The notes under the pieces: model-generated
The model's input: the letters and a program-made list of their open reading frames with translations, nothing else
The model's database searches: none
Told to the model about the DNA's origin: nothing
Assembly (NCBI RefSeq): GCF_004359215.1
Contig: NW_027152196.1
Location: 367,191 to 382,567, forward strand
DNA length: 15,377 bases
Source: Bremia lactucae
Lineage: Eukaryota; Oomycota; Peronosporomycetes; Peronosporales; Peronosporaceae
Direction of reading: 5' to 3'
Made by a program: the position numbers and the translations under genes
Shown: positions 7,386-15,377 of the stretch, one piece after another
How the letters are laid out: each line of letters opens with the position of its first letter
How positions within the stretch are numbered: the stretch's first letter is position 1

Positions 7386-8560
7386 ATTAAGCCTGCACCG
7401 TCCAGCTGTGCGTCACTGAAGCCGCTACCAATTCCAACCAACTGTTGGAAGTCAGTAAGTCTGGACTTCGTGTTTGGCCTGCCGCCCGATCATAAAGGTC
7501 GAACGGGGCTCGTCGTCTTTGTAAATAGACTGAGCAAAATATGGCATTTAGCACCATGTAAACATCAACCACAGGGAAGGAGGCAGCTCTCTTGTTCCTA
7601 AATCATGTTTACCGACTACATGGAATGCCCGAGTCCATAGTATCGGACCGGGATACAGGTTTTATGTCTGTTTTTTTGCGACATGTGTTTGAAATGCTAG
7701 GTGCTAAGCTCCTCATGTCGACCGTAGATCATCAAACGACCGATGGCCAAACAGAACGTGCCAATCGTGTCGTGGCGGATGTCTTACGCACAACTTCAAT
7801 TGTAGCTCCGTGAACAATAGTTGCCGGAACTTTATTTAGTTTTCATCAAAAAGGGTAACAACCCTAATTGCCCCAGCTTTAAAAATCCTTTTTGCATATA
7901 CAAGTGAAACACCGTGCGCCTCCCAAAGAGTGGAGCAAGCCATTATCCTTTGTGGAGTTCGCTATACATAACAGTGTCCAAGCCAGTACGGGTGAGACAC
8001 CGTTTTATATTAACGGACTGCGCCATCCTCGGACGCCAGTCTCGTTTGTGCGCAGCCCGAGTCTTAGTGGGGGGAGGGACCCTCACTATGCTCGGTGCGA
8101 ATGAGGGACATAGTTTCGTCAAAATGACGATGACCCGCGAGGGTATCACCTCAACGACAGAAACTTGCTGTAGTGACCTTGCCAGGTTAGCAGTGGTTAA
8201 TAAAACTACGTCCTATGACCGACCTCTCGGCGGTGTCATAGGCGAGTTTGATATTAAAAGCGGGAGCGAGGCTCAACGCGCTTTGTGAGCGAGCGATTAG
8301 CCATCACACGAAAAGTCCGTGATGCGATGGCATGCACACAGGATAAACAAAAAGACTATGCTGACCGAAATGGTCGCAAAATTAATGAACGCTTTAGCGT
8401 GGGAAAAAGAACTATAAAGTGCTGCCACCCTACCTAAAAATACAATTTCTGTTTTCCCTGGAGGTACCACGAAGTTGTTGGGAGTGGTTCACATTGTGAG
8501 CCACCCTTGTGTATGTGATACACACGAGTGCATTCACATTAGCGGGGATGACGGCTAGTC
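7386..8560 (+). pseudogene. pol: Gypsy integrase fragment B (core to C-terminal domain)
   Basis: A second integrase in the same direction, from a family different from A. It begins with KPLPIPTNCWKSVSLDFVFG (first Asp) and FVNRLSKIWHLA, shifts frame near 7565, and continues TTGKEAALLFLNHVYRLHG, SDRDTGF (second Asp) and DGQTERANRV (Glu, 35 residues after that Asp). After a stop at 7811-7813 and about 80 bp of unrelated sequence, VEFAIHNSVQASTGETPFYI resumes. In another frame come TREGITSTTE, YDRPLGGVIGEFDI, ERLAITRKVRDAM and DKQKDYADRNGRK. The last recognisable piece, LPKNTISVFPGGTTKLL near 8432-8482, is the start of the integrase C-terminal domain. The triad is kept but the gene is broken in several places. 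No chromodomain was found. Confidence 0.7.
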
Positions 8561-8939
8561 ATTTGTTACGCGAGGTGTCTAGAAATGTACGCTTAAATAA
8601 ATATCAGTGTGTGTCTACAGAGATGGCATTTAAAGATTGGTTAAAGTTGGAATTCAATTTTCAATAAGATATAATATAAATCAGCCTGAAAACTACTTCC
8701 TACTTGGTAAGTGCGCACGAGGAGCCGGAATACCGCTCCCGTGACGGCACGTCTACCAGAGAACTTAGTGCGTTGGATTAGGTCGCTAAGGCGCCCACCA
8801 CAACAACCTCACTGCACGCAAGAGTAGATAGTCAACCGCTTCCTTGATGTGCTAGGGTGTGTGCTTCAGTAGAGCGTGGCCGCATTAAGACGTGCCCGCC
8901 TATATAGTTAGAAAATAAAATAATTAGCTCAGTAGTGGA
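8561..8939. other. No gene recognised; decayed retroelement DNA
   Basis: This stretch lies between integrase fragment B and the LTR-like end. No frame is open for a useful length. TGTTACGCGAGG at 8556 faintly resembles an LTR start and could be the left edge of the LTR that ends near 9155, but the middle does not align convincingly. Confidence 0.35.
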
Positions 8940-8949
8940 TAGAAGTTCG

Positions 8950-9155
8950 TTACGTAGGAAACTCAACAAATTAATACAGTTTTATCTTTACTATTTCGAA
9001 TCCATTGACTTAACTATGGTAGCTAAAGACCCTTAGCTACTAAAGTACTTTCTCTGTACTCTTGTGTACGTGAAGCGTGGAGGCACTCTCCCTACACTGT
9101 AATCAGTGTAAAGAGTAATAGTACTTATCAGTACTAGTTAAAGGTGCCCGCCACG
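8950..9155 (+). repeat. Diverged gypsy LTR, 3' end
   Basis: Landmarks of the element 3 LTR (read on its own strand) recur here in the same order on the plus strand: ATTAATACAGTTTT, an inverted repeat, GTGTACGT, GAGGCAC-like sequence, two more inverted repeats, and GTGCCCG ending at 9150. The following CCACG would be a mutated TTACA terminus. Inverted repeats include GTAGCTAA/TTAGCTAC near 9018-9041 and TACACTG/CAGTGTA near 9100-9118. It is probably the 3' LTR of integrase fragment B. Confidence 0.5.
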
Positions 9156-9593
9156 TTCGTCAGCGGACATTCGACCCTCTCAAAAAGTAAATAAGCATTT
9201 TATTACAGCGGATGTCTAAACCAACCTTAGCAACAAGTTGGATTACTTTAGTCAATCGAACTACCTCAAACTTTGGTGGGTTGAGTTTAGGAAAAATCTG
9301 GGGTGGGTCTAGACATTCCCTAAAATTACTCTCCTTCATTATTCCTCTTGTTGTTTAAAATATTGCGTAACGAATGTACAGCAGCACTCCGAAGCACACA
9401 ATTTTAGTATTTTTGTGATATATTATGAGTTTTTATCACCACAACGTGAACTCAGATTTTATGCAAAGCTCTTAAGTGAGATTGACAGGGATTGAGTACC
9501 ATCATACAGAAAGTATCTTTCAATTTTTTCACTCTTTCATAAAAGCTCCTTATAAATAGAATATTATGTTCATCATTTTGCACTAAAAAAGGT
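9156..9593. other. AT-rich upstream region of the LYR gene
   Basis: No coding frame, repeat or element end was recognised. The region probably includes the promoter of the gene starting at 9611. Confidence 0.5.
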
Positions 9594-9609
9594 TTCATTC
9601 CAATAAATA
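9594..9609 (+). promoter_or_regulatory. Oomycete initiator-like core promoter
   Basis: TTCATTCC followed by CAATAAAT lies directly before the ATG at 9611. The known oomycete initiator is about YTCATTYY, often followed by a CAWTTT-type flanking block. The fit and the very short implied leader (about 14 nt) are typical for oomycete genes. A second similar sequence, TTCATCATTTTGC, is at about 9569-9581. Confidence 0.55.
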
Positions 9610-9610
9610 A

Positions 9611-9904
9611 ATGTCACAATGTGGTCTCCGACGAGAGGTACTGGCGCTTTACCGGGACGTACTGCGCATTGCGAGGAGGTTCCCAGAGCCCAGCATCGGC
9701 CGAAAGCTGCGGTATAATGCGAAAGAATTGCTGCATTTGAGACAGCATGAGGGTGACGCAGCACGGATTCGGATGCACCTAGTTGAGGGCCGCGACGCCT
9801 TGGGTGTGTATCGGGTGTTACAGAATGACCCTGAGCTGCTCACAGCTATCATGAGAAAGAATGTACTGAATATGGGCGCCGCCATCAGCGAATTGACAGA
9901 ATAA
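9611..9904 (+). CDS. LYR-motif (Complex1_LYR family) small protein
   Basis: An intact 97-residue protein. Its N-terminus reads RREVLALYRDVLRIARRFP, with the Leu-Tyr-Arg signature at residues 13-15, and the rest is predicted helical and basic (RKLRYNAKELLHLRQHE). Length and layout fit the Complex1_LYR family. These are small three-helix proteins that act in mitochondria with the acyl carrier protein and serve as assembly factors for respiratory complexes or iron-sulphur delivery. Which member this is (LYRM1-, LYRM2-like or another) I cannot say. The start at 9611 is supported by the initiator-like sequence just upstream; the stop is TAA. There is no intron and no separate signal sequence is evident. 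Codon use and lack of damage mark it as a living host gene next to dead retroelements. Confidence 0.8.
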   Translation: MSQCGLRREVLALYRDVLRIARRFPEPSIGRKLRYNAKELLHLRQHEGDAARIRMHLVEGRDALGVYRVLQNDPELLTAIMRKNVLNMGAAISELTE

Positions 9905-12238
9905 TCCTGACAGATGGAATCTAAAAGAGTAGACCTGGCTTGCTTTTCCAGATTATTATCCGTGAAATTAACGTCAGCAATGTAAAAAGCTGCAGCAAAA
10001 GTAGCAGTATGGCTTGCAGTAAAGCATCAATTTTTTGGCACTTGGCTGATTTAAGACTTCTTTTACGGGCAAAGCGCTTGAAAGACTAGCTCTTGACTAA
10101 AGATAACATAAAAATTCTATTCCTATTGAACCTTTCTTGAAATTAATTCTCCACAAAATTATTATAAATGTTTTGGATTCATATCTGACATCCAAACTTT
10201 ATTAAAAATGATTACAGATGGATCAGACAGATGGCTTAATTATTAGTTGGGTAAAATACTGTTATACGATGCCGCCTCTAAGGAATGGTAATTACCTCTT
10301 CACAACAGAATATACAATACAATTATAATTTTTGAACGACTATTTTGACGTTGCAGATTTAATTTTTAGACCAGCACTTTGCATCCTTGATTTTAGTGGG
10401 AGGAACTCCAATTATTGCTCTTCGGTAAACACGCAAGCTAATTACCTTCTTGTGGCATTCAAGTAGGCTTGCATGAACGATAGAGTCTATCCAATTTCTG
10501 CCATTTAAGAAAATTAACACTGCAGCTCGTGGCAACCAATCGCAGCATTTTTACTTGTTAAAATCTCCGACACTTTTGACATGACTTTTACTTTTGTTCT
10601 CGTTTAAAATTCTCTCAACGTTTGTGAAGACAAGATCTACAATATAATTTTTATGCAATGTCCCTTAAAATCCAGTCAGCATAGAACGTTAATAGTAATT
10701 GTGATATCAATGGCAAGTTCCGGCCAGGTATCTTTGGCGACCTTGACGTCATTATGTCTTGCAAACTTTATATTAATGCAAACTATTTGCCCCCTTTTAA
10801 TTATTGAATATATATCTTCTTGTGGTAATATTGCGAAGTCACGAATACCTTGATCAGTTCCACTGCCTGTGTACCGCGTCAAGATTTGTACTGGCCTATT
10901 GTGGCATTCATGTACGACATGCATTGCAAGAATCACAGACTGATACTTTGATCATATACCCCCCCCCATTCCCGTGTGAAATAGGGCTATCTGCTATTAT
11001 ACAGATTAGCAAAGCCTATTCAATATTTTTCTCTTGTGTGGTTTTTTGGCGATAGCCTAAACAATGTCGTACATTACAGTCGCGCACGTTCATTGGACTC
11101 GACAACTTTACCACTAGTTGCTCGTGTGCGTTTGTGGTGCCTCTCCAAAACAATACGAGACAGTCCAATAATTATCGGCATTGCCTAAATAAAAATTAGA
11201 TAAAGTGTATGAGATGGATTGTGCATGCCATATTCAACTCCAACTAATTGCAATCGTCTGTCATTCATCGTTTTTGGGGTCATACTTATAACACACTAGT
11301 CAACTGTCGAAGATTACAAATAAATATTTTTTGGAGATCTAATTTCATTATAAATGTTGGTCCAACTCATGCTGTAATCCAGTTTATTAGAGGCCGTGAA
11401 AGGTAATTATGCAAGACCGCAATTTGTGCGCCGCTCAAGTTGTGTTGTGACGTCGCAAAGAAATACCTCGCAATGGAAGTCGCCTATCGTTATTCAAACA
11501 ATTTTGACACGCAGTGTGACGCAAGAAAAAGTCGTTTTAATAACCTTTACAACATTTGCAAGGCGTGAGGTAATCTGTATGCTTTCTGTTTTCGTAGCGG
11601 ATTCGAGGACTTCAATACAATAACATTGTTGCGACAGAGAGTACTGCACTGTATGCGATGCGCTAGCGCTAATGCAGTCTGGGCGTTCATCTCCCACATT
11701 GTGGCGAGTACTGGATGTGGCGAAGAGAAAGCAAAACGCGCGCTCTTCCTCTAAGCAAGCTGCCGTAGTGCAACTTAGTGTGTCTGATCTTTAGCGTATG
11801 CTGGTGTAAAGCCGCGGGAATTGAAACAACCTGCGATGGGAGTCGCCATGTCGCAAGGACAAGGAAGGACCAACGTGCGACGCTGGAACATAAGTTTGTC
11901 GTGAACACACTCCAAGGCCGTGCTTTGTTCCGACTTTTGGTAATTAGACTCAATAAGTTGCCACCAGATGTGACGATTTGACTCGACAAAGAAAAGACCT
12001 AGTCGTAAAAACGAGGCGACAAGGAGGCCAAAGGCGTTTTTCAAACTGTCTTTTCCACTCGAATTGACGACGCTAAGTAAAAGCACTGGCCTTGCTCTTG
12101 CAATCTTTTGTATCCATCTGTTTATCCGGATCACCGACAAGGACTTGCTGCCTGTCAAACGGAGGTTCTCCGCGACGGTACAGTACGTAGACACGTAGGA
12201 TAGAGGTGGACGATCGGCACTAACGTCTTTCAGATCGA
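9905..12238. other. Long intergenic region between the LYR and kinase genes
   Basis: The first 1.5 kb is AT-rich. It contains no recognised gene except a possible minus-strand coding relic (10359-10951). A run of nine C lies near 10961-10969. From about 11400 the DNA becomes GC-richer and carries a 139-codon frame on the minus strand (11775-12194) that I do not recognise and do not call. The last part probably holds the kinase promoter. Confidence 0.5.
10359..10951 (-). pseudogene. Possible coding relic, two open pieces with a shared motif
   Basis: Two minus-strand stretches look more protein-like than chance. The upstream piece (10951 to 10676, 90 codons open, no clear start) includes HVVHECHNRPVQILTRY, GTDQGIRDFAILPQEDIY and CINIKFARHNDVKVAKDTWP. 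The downstream piece (10550 to 10359, 63 codons) includes DWLPRAAVLIFLNGRNW, IVHASLLECHKK and VYRRAIIGVPPTK. Both contain an ...H..(L/V)...ECH(K/N)(K/R) block, and the DNA around it is similar (AATGCCACAA preceded by a TGCA-containing stretch), so they may be diverged copies of one domain. I do not recognise the family. They could be a decayed transposon or host gene, or exons of an unrecognised gene. Confidence 0.25.
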
Positions 12239-12257
12239 TTCATCTCTCAGTCTTACT
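12237..12257 (+). promoter_or_regulatory. Oomycete initiator-like core promoter of the kinase gene
   Basis: GATTCATCTCTCAGTCTTAC matches the initiator plus flanking-block pattern (TCATYY then CAxTxTT) with few deviations. It is 23-40 nt upstream of the ATG at 12280, the usual spacing for oomycete transcripts. The assignment depends on the proposed first exon. Confidence 0.45.
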
Positions 12258-12279
12258 TCTTCCTTTTCGACGCGGAAGC

Positions 12280-13891
12280 ATGAACGAGTACTCGCACGAG
12301 TCGACTTTAAAGTATCATGTGCGTTCTGCCGTAACTCCCTTCAAACCCTCTTAGAACGTATATCTCATGTATATTCACCGGATTCATTTTATAGGACGTC
12401 GTGAGCAAAGTCAAGAGCCGAAAAGTAGACAACCCCGAAGAAGAAATTGCCAGCGAACACGAGCCACCGAGTCCGCATCGTCTGCACACTAGAACCACGC
12501 AGGATAATGACGTCTTTTTAATCACAGATCCACCGCGAGATCCCTCGACAAAAGACTCTCTCGTCACGAGCGTCACTCCCGACTCTCCCACCGCAGTCCC
12601 ACGGAATGACACCAACGCTGCGCCTCCGACAGTCAATTCGAAAGTCACTTCTGGTTCAAACACAAATACATCGGTCGCGGCCTCCACGTCCTCGAATATC
12701 ATGTCGGGAAGCGTGGTCTTTGGTCTTCTAATCGGCCTCGTTTGTCTCTTTTTCGTGATTGCTGTGTTAATCATACGAAAACGACGATCCGACAAACAAA
12801 ACAACCTTCCTTCAAAGTTTATACATTCTAAAACTATTTCGTTACATAATGCCAAACTCGAGCCCCCCGGAGCGTTTGGCACACTCAGTAGCAAAAAGAA
12901 ACGGCATCTTCAACAAGAACCGTTAATCTCGCGAACGTCGGGGATCTTCACCGTCGCTCGCGAGGATCCATTTACACGACGACAGGTACACAAGAGCGGA
13001 ATTTGGGATGACCCGGTGCTTGTCGCGGCGCGCATTCCATTGGATCAAATTCAGATTCAGGAACTCATTGCGCGTGGAGGCTTTGGTCAAGTCTTTCTTG
13101 CAACGTATCAAGGGGAAACCGTGGCCGTAAAGACGCTTTTGCCTGAAACAGCGCAAGACACGACCGAGATCACGGCCTTGTTTAGCGAGACAAAAGTCAT
13201 GGCCAAACTCGACCATCCTTGTATTGTGCGCTTTCTTGGAATTGCGTGGAATTCCCTTAGTTCCGTTTCCTGTGTTACGGAATATGTAGTTGGCGGGGAC
13301 CTCCGAGCAGTGCTTAATCAGTGGCTCGACAGTCGTGCTCGTCCCAAGGGCTTTGATTACGATAAAATTCAGATTGCGCTTGATGTTGCGAACGGACTAT
13401 CGTACCTTCATTCGTGTGAGCCTAATATTTTGCATCGTGACCTCAAGTCTCGCAACGTCTTGCTCACGTCGGAGCTACATGCGAAACTCACGGACTTTGG
13501 GGTGTCGCGAGAGCGTTCGGACGATCGCATGACCAATGCCGTGGGCACGTCCCTTTGGATGGCCCCTGAGGTCATGATGGGTGCGCACTATGGCAATAAG
13601 GCCGACGTGTTTTCATTTGGCGTGCTGCTTAGTGAGCTCGACACGCATGAGATGCCGTATGCGAATTTCAATACCCCGGGGGTACGCAAACCCGCAGAAC
13701 CCGATATGCTCCAGATGGTCGCGGCAGGGAGGTTACGCGTCAACTTTTCAAGCGACTGCCCCGAAGAGCTACTGAAGCTTGCGCAAGAGTGTATAGCTGT
13801 CGATCCCACGGATCGTCCCACAGCCGCGGAAGCGCTGTACCGACTCCAACGTGCCTTGAAGGCGTTTGAAGTGGCAGAGGTGGCACTATAG
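12280..13891 (+). CDS. Transmembrane tyrosine-kinase-like (TKL) protein kinase, intron 12319-12394
   Basis: A membrane-anchored Ser/Thr-type kinase. Proposed exon 1 (12280-12318) encodes 13 residues. It joins in phase to exon 2 (12395-13891), giving about 511 residues. The long frame opens right after a TAG that is also a 3' splice site (TTTTATAG), and no ATG lies near its start, so an upstream exon is required. In exon 2, counting from position 12401, residues 1-100 are polar and Ser/Thr/Pro-rich, 104-125 form one hydrophobic membrane span followed by RKRR, 126-215 is juxtamembrane, and 216-488 is a full kinase domain. It has a glycine loop (ARGGFGQV, first Gly replaced by Ala), VAVK (K244), E263, HRDLKSRN (D347), DFG (D365), GTSLWMAPE, DVFSFG and DRP. 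All catalytic residues are present, so it should be active. TKL kinases with a single span are an expanded oomycete group, probably in signalling. No signal peptide is evident, so exon 1 may be incomplete. Confidence 0.8.
12319..12394 (+). other. Proposed 76-nt intron in the kinase gene
   Basis: Donor GTGCGT fits the GTRNGT pattern, acceptor TTTTATAG is preceded by a T-rich stretch, and the length is usual for oomycete introns. Removal keeps the frame (phase 0) between the ATG at 12280 and the kinase frame. It was inferred from sequence only; another donor further upstream is possible. Confidence 0.45.
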
Positions 13892-14258
13892 ATTATCGCT
13901 ATCTTTCCTGAACTGTTCTCCTTAGACGTTCAAACTAAATTTAAATCGTATTTGTGCCAGTACTTTGACCCTCGCAAGACGATCCAAAAGAATAATTATT
14001 GATTTTGCACGGTTTTAAACATTTGTTAGCTTTACCAACCTTTTACAACGGCGCAATTGAAAGATGGAAATTTTAGTGTGTATATTACAAATGGTTATTG
14101 GCCAAGAAGAAATAAAATAAAAAAGTACACTATTATTATCTTTATTAATTTTGTTTTTAACAGTTCCAATATTACCAAAATTCGATATATTGATGCAATA
14201 AGACATAAGATCTACTGACTGATTGATTTACGTCTCAAATAACCCCGCCAATCGTTAC
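13892..14258. other. 3' flank of the kinase gene
   Basis: AT-rich, no further gene seen. An AATAAA polyadenylation-like signal is at 14111-14116. The segment ends where the LTR of element 3 begins; the five bases before it, GTTAC (14254-14258), would be one copy of its target duplication. Confidence 0.5.
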
Positions 14259-14707
14259 TGTAACGGGCACTGCGACTTGTACTGCTTCAGTACAAGTCCA
14301 CTTCACACTGCTTCAGATGTGAGTGGTGCCTCTCGTTAGGTGACGTACACTGTACGTGTAGAGGAAGACTTCTCTTAAGGCAAGTTAGCTTAAGAGTGTA
14401 AAATGAAAACTGTATTAATATAGTTAAGTGTCTTGTTAATCTATCTTTGTAAATGTTGTCTTAACTATAAACTAGTACTAAACATGTAAATGAATTCTTA
14501 TCTATCTTATCTAGTAACTCTCTTTGATTACTTCTACAGCTGATTAGTCTGCGGAATAAATAGACATAATGGTCTATACCTATTTATGGATAAGAATTCA
14601 GGAAATTACTATATAAAGTAATTTCCTCCAAATATTATCTACCTTTTAGATAATATTAATTAACAACCTTTTAGTGTTAATTTCATGTAACGATACACCC
14701 CGTTACA
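14259..14707 (-). repeat. 3' LTR of element 3 (449 bp, complete)
   Basis: Termini TGTAACGGGC and CCCCGTTACA give TG...CA ends with an extended inverted repeat. It contains a series of perfect stems: 14274-14284/14288-14298 (11 bp), 14372-14379/14389-14396 (8 bp), 14600-14610/14617-14627 (11 bp) and 14631-14641/14647-14657 (11 bp). It aligns with the truncated LTR at 5416-5755 over about 340 bp. Confidence 0.85.
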
Positions 14708-14722
14708 TCACCCCTCCCTTAA
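14708..14722 (-). other. Polypurine tract of element 3
   Basis: On the minus strand it reads TTAAGGGAGGGGTGA directly before the LTR. Plus-strand reading after the LTR (TCACCCC...) does not start with the TGG typical of a tRNA primer site, so this LTR edge is the 3' LTR side of a minus-strand element. Confidence 0.75.
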
Positions 14723-14841
14723 ACGACAATCACTCTGAATGTCATTAGGTGGAGTGGTCGCTAAATGACCACTTAATTTTTAAAATGTTTTTGATTGGTC
14801 AGATCCATCATTTTAAATTCCATCGCATGAAGGAACAATTC

Positions 14842-15377
14842 ATGCGGGGTGAAGATAGCGCTGAACCTTCGGCTGCGGTTCGTGCAGCCGCGGGTGACGC
14901 ATTGTTATCTCTTGCGGTAGACGTTCCGTCTACCGTAGTGTCTTCCACTCGCACAACACTTGGTGTTGCGAGTGCACGTGGTGATTCACCACGTGAGTAC
15001 GACCCCTCTTTAGAGGTCGATTATGAGTGCGAGTCGGACGAAATGGCCGACTCGGGGAGGATGGAACAGTCGCCTGATACCCGTCAGGCGGCTGATTATG
15101 AGCCTTCGAATGAGACGGCTCATTCCGATAGACGTGTGAACAGTCTATTTGGTTCCGACGATGAGGATGATCCCTCATCGCCCGTACGATCTTTCGTACG
15201 GTCTCCCATACGATCACCTGCACGTGTTTCTGTGCAAGGTGACGACGGTGGCGTAAGCCATCGTAAGAAAAGTCCTCGTGGTACCCCTACCTCAGCGGGT
15301 ACCACTCAGGGGAGTGATGACAGTAAAATGTCTAATCTCGCCCCTGAAAAGAAGCCGTGGCTTTTGCCAGAAAGGCT
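14842..15377 (+). CDS. Antisense reading frame of element 3, intact, runs off the window
   Basis: Open from ATG 14827 (or the ATG shared with element 2 at 14842) to the last base, at least 179 codons, with no stop. The start at 14842 is preferred because it is conserved in element 2 (MRGxDSAxPSAA). The visible product has an Ala/Ser-rich start, an acidic middle (VDYECESDE, SDDEDD), an Arg/Ser-rich stretch (VRSFVRSPIRSPAR) and then NLAPEKKPWLLPER, the start of the basic half known from element 2. It is transcribed, if at all, from the strand opposite to the element's pol, starting about 135 bp inside the 3' LTR. That LTR could supply an antisense promoter; this is inference. No known domain was recognised. 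Fourteen of the first 72 or so residues differ from element 2. Confidence 0.55.
   Translation, partial: MRGEDSAEPSAAVRAAAGDALLSLAVDVPSTVVSSTRTTLGVASARGDSPREYDPSLEVDYECESDEMADSGRMEQSPDTRQAADYEPSNETAHSDRRVNSLFGSDDEDDPSSPVRSFVRSPIRSPARVSVQGDDGGVSHRKKSPRGTPTSAGTTQGSDDSKMSNLAPEKKPWLLPER

Larger units (their letters stand above)
14259..15377 (-). mobile_element. Ty3/gypsy element 3, 3' end, minus strand, apparently young
   Basis: Same family as element 2, opposite orientation, cut by the window end. On its own strand (right to left) come the convergent antisense frame, polypurine tract and a complete 3' LTR. It is inserted downstream of the kinase gene. The LTR has both termini, and the antisense frame is unbroken for 551 nt, unlike element 2. 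Pol, if present, lies beyond 15377. Confidence 0.75.

Noticed and set aside
10961..10969. Run of nine C as a functional element
   Set aside because: A simple homopolymer with no associated structure.
11775..12194. 139-codon minus-strand frame
   Set aside because: No recognised motif, no promoter-like sequence; composition looks like chance in a GC-richer intergenic stretch.
12307..12894. 195-codon frame opposite the kinase N-terminus
   Set aside because: Lies opposite the intact kinase coding sequence and shows no domain; a shadow frame.
12401..13891. Kinase starting at GTG 12401
   Set aside because: GTG is not a normal nuclear start; the frame opens directly after a splice-acceptor-like TAG, so an upstream exon is more likely.
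14252..14265. Palindromic CGTTAC/TGTAACG at the left edge of LTR 3
   Set aside because: Most simply the chance match of the flanking GTTAC target with the LTR terminus; cannot be tested without the other flank.

Overview
The window looks like a piece of an oomycete (Peronosporales-type) nuclear genome: a dense patch of decayed LTR retrotransposons beside a gene-bearing stretch. The oomycete call rests on chromodomain-bearing Ty3/gypsy integrases of a type I recognise from Phytophthora and downy mildews, a transmembrane tyrosine-kinase-like (TKL) kinase, and two genes whose starts lie just behind sequences resembling the oomycete initiator (TCATTYY followed by a CAWTTT-like block). No species can be named from the sequence alone.

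Layout. 1-2335: 3' part of gypsy element 1 (+ strand): integrase C-terminal domain with chromodomain, an antisense reading frame, a polypurine tract and the 3' LTR (2011-2335). 2336-5755: 3' part of gypsy element 2 (+), with the same order: broken pol ending in a chromodomain, a longer antisense reading frame (4387-5299, minus), a polypurine tract, and an LTR truncated at about 5755. Element 1 seems to be inserted in the pol gene of element 2. 5756-6655: a wrecked Ty1/copia fragment (zinc knuckle, protease, GAG-pre-integrase). 6690-8560: two gypsy integrase fragments head to tail, followed by a diverged LTR end near 8950-9155. 9156-14258: host DNA with a small LYR-motif protein gene (9611-9904), about 2.3 kb of mostly AT-rich intergenic DNA with a possible coding relic on the minus strand, and a TKL kinase gene (12280-13891, one short intron inferred). 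14259-15377: the 3' end of gypsy element 3, on the minus strand and of the same family as element 2; its LTR is full length and its antisense reading frame is open to the window edge.

Two observations stand out. First, in both elements whose pol 3' end is visible, a reading frame opposite to pol fills the 0.6-1 kb between the chromodomain and the polypurine tract/3' LTR, and the third element carries an uninterrupted homologue of the second. Second, the gypsy elements (coding, antisense and LTR parts alike) are packed with short perfect inverted repeats: about 40 stems of 8-12 bp with loops of 0-12 nt were placed by eye in roughly 6.8 kb. I saw none of that size in the host segment. One hairpin differs between two copies by a paired arm change and an inverted loop, which suggests either RNA-structure selection or repeated template switching.

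How it works together: the retroelement fragments are relics apart from element 3, whose visible part is intact. The two host genes (a mitochondrial-type assembly factor and a membrane kinase) have no evident functional link to each other or to the elements.
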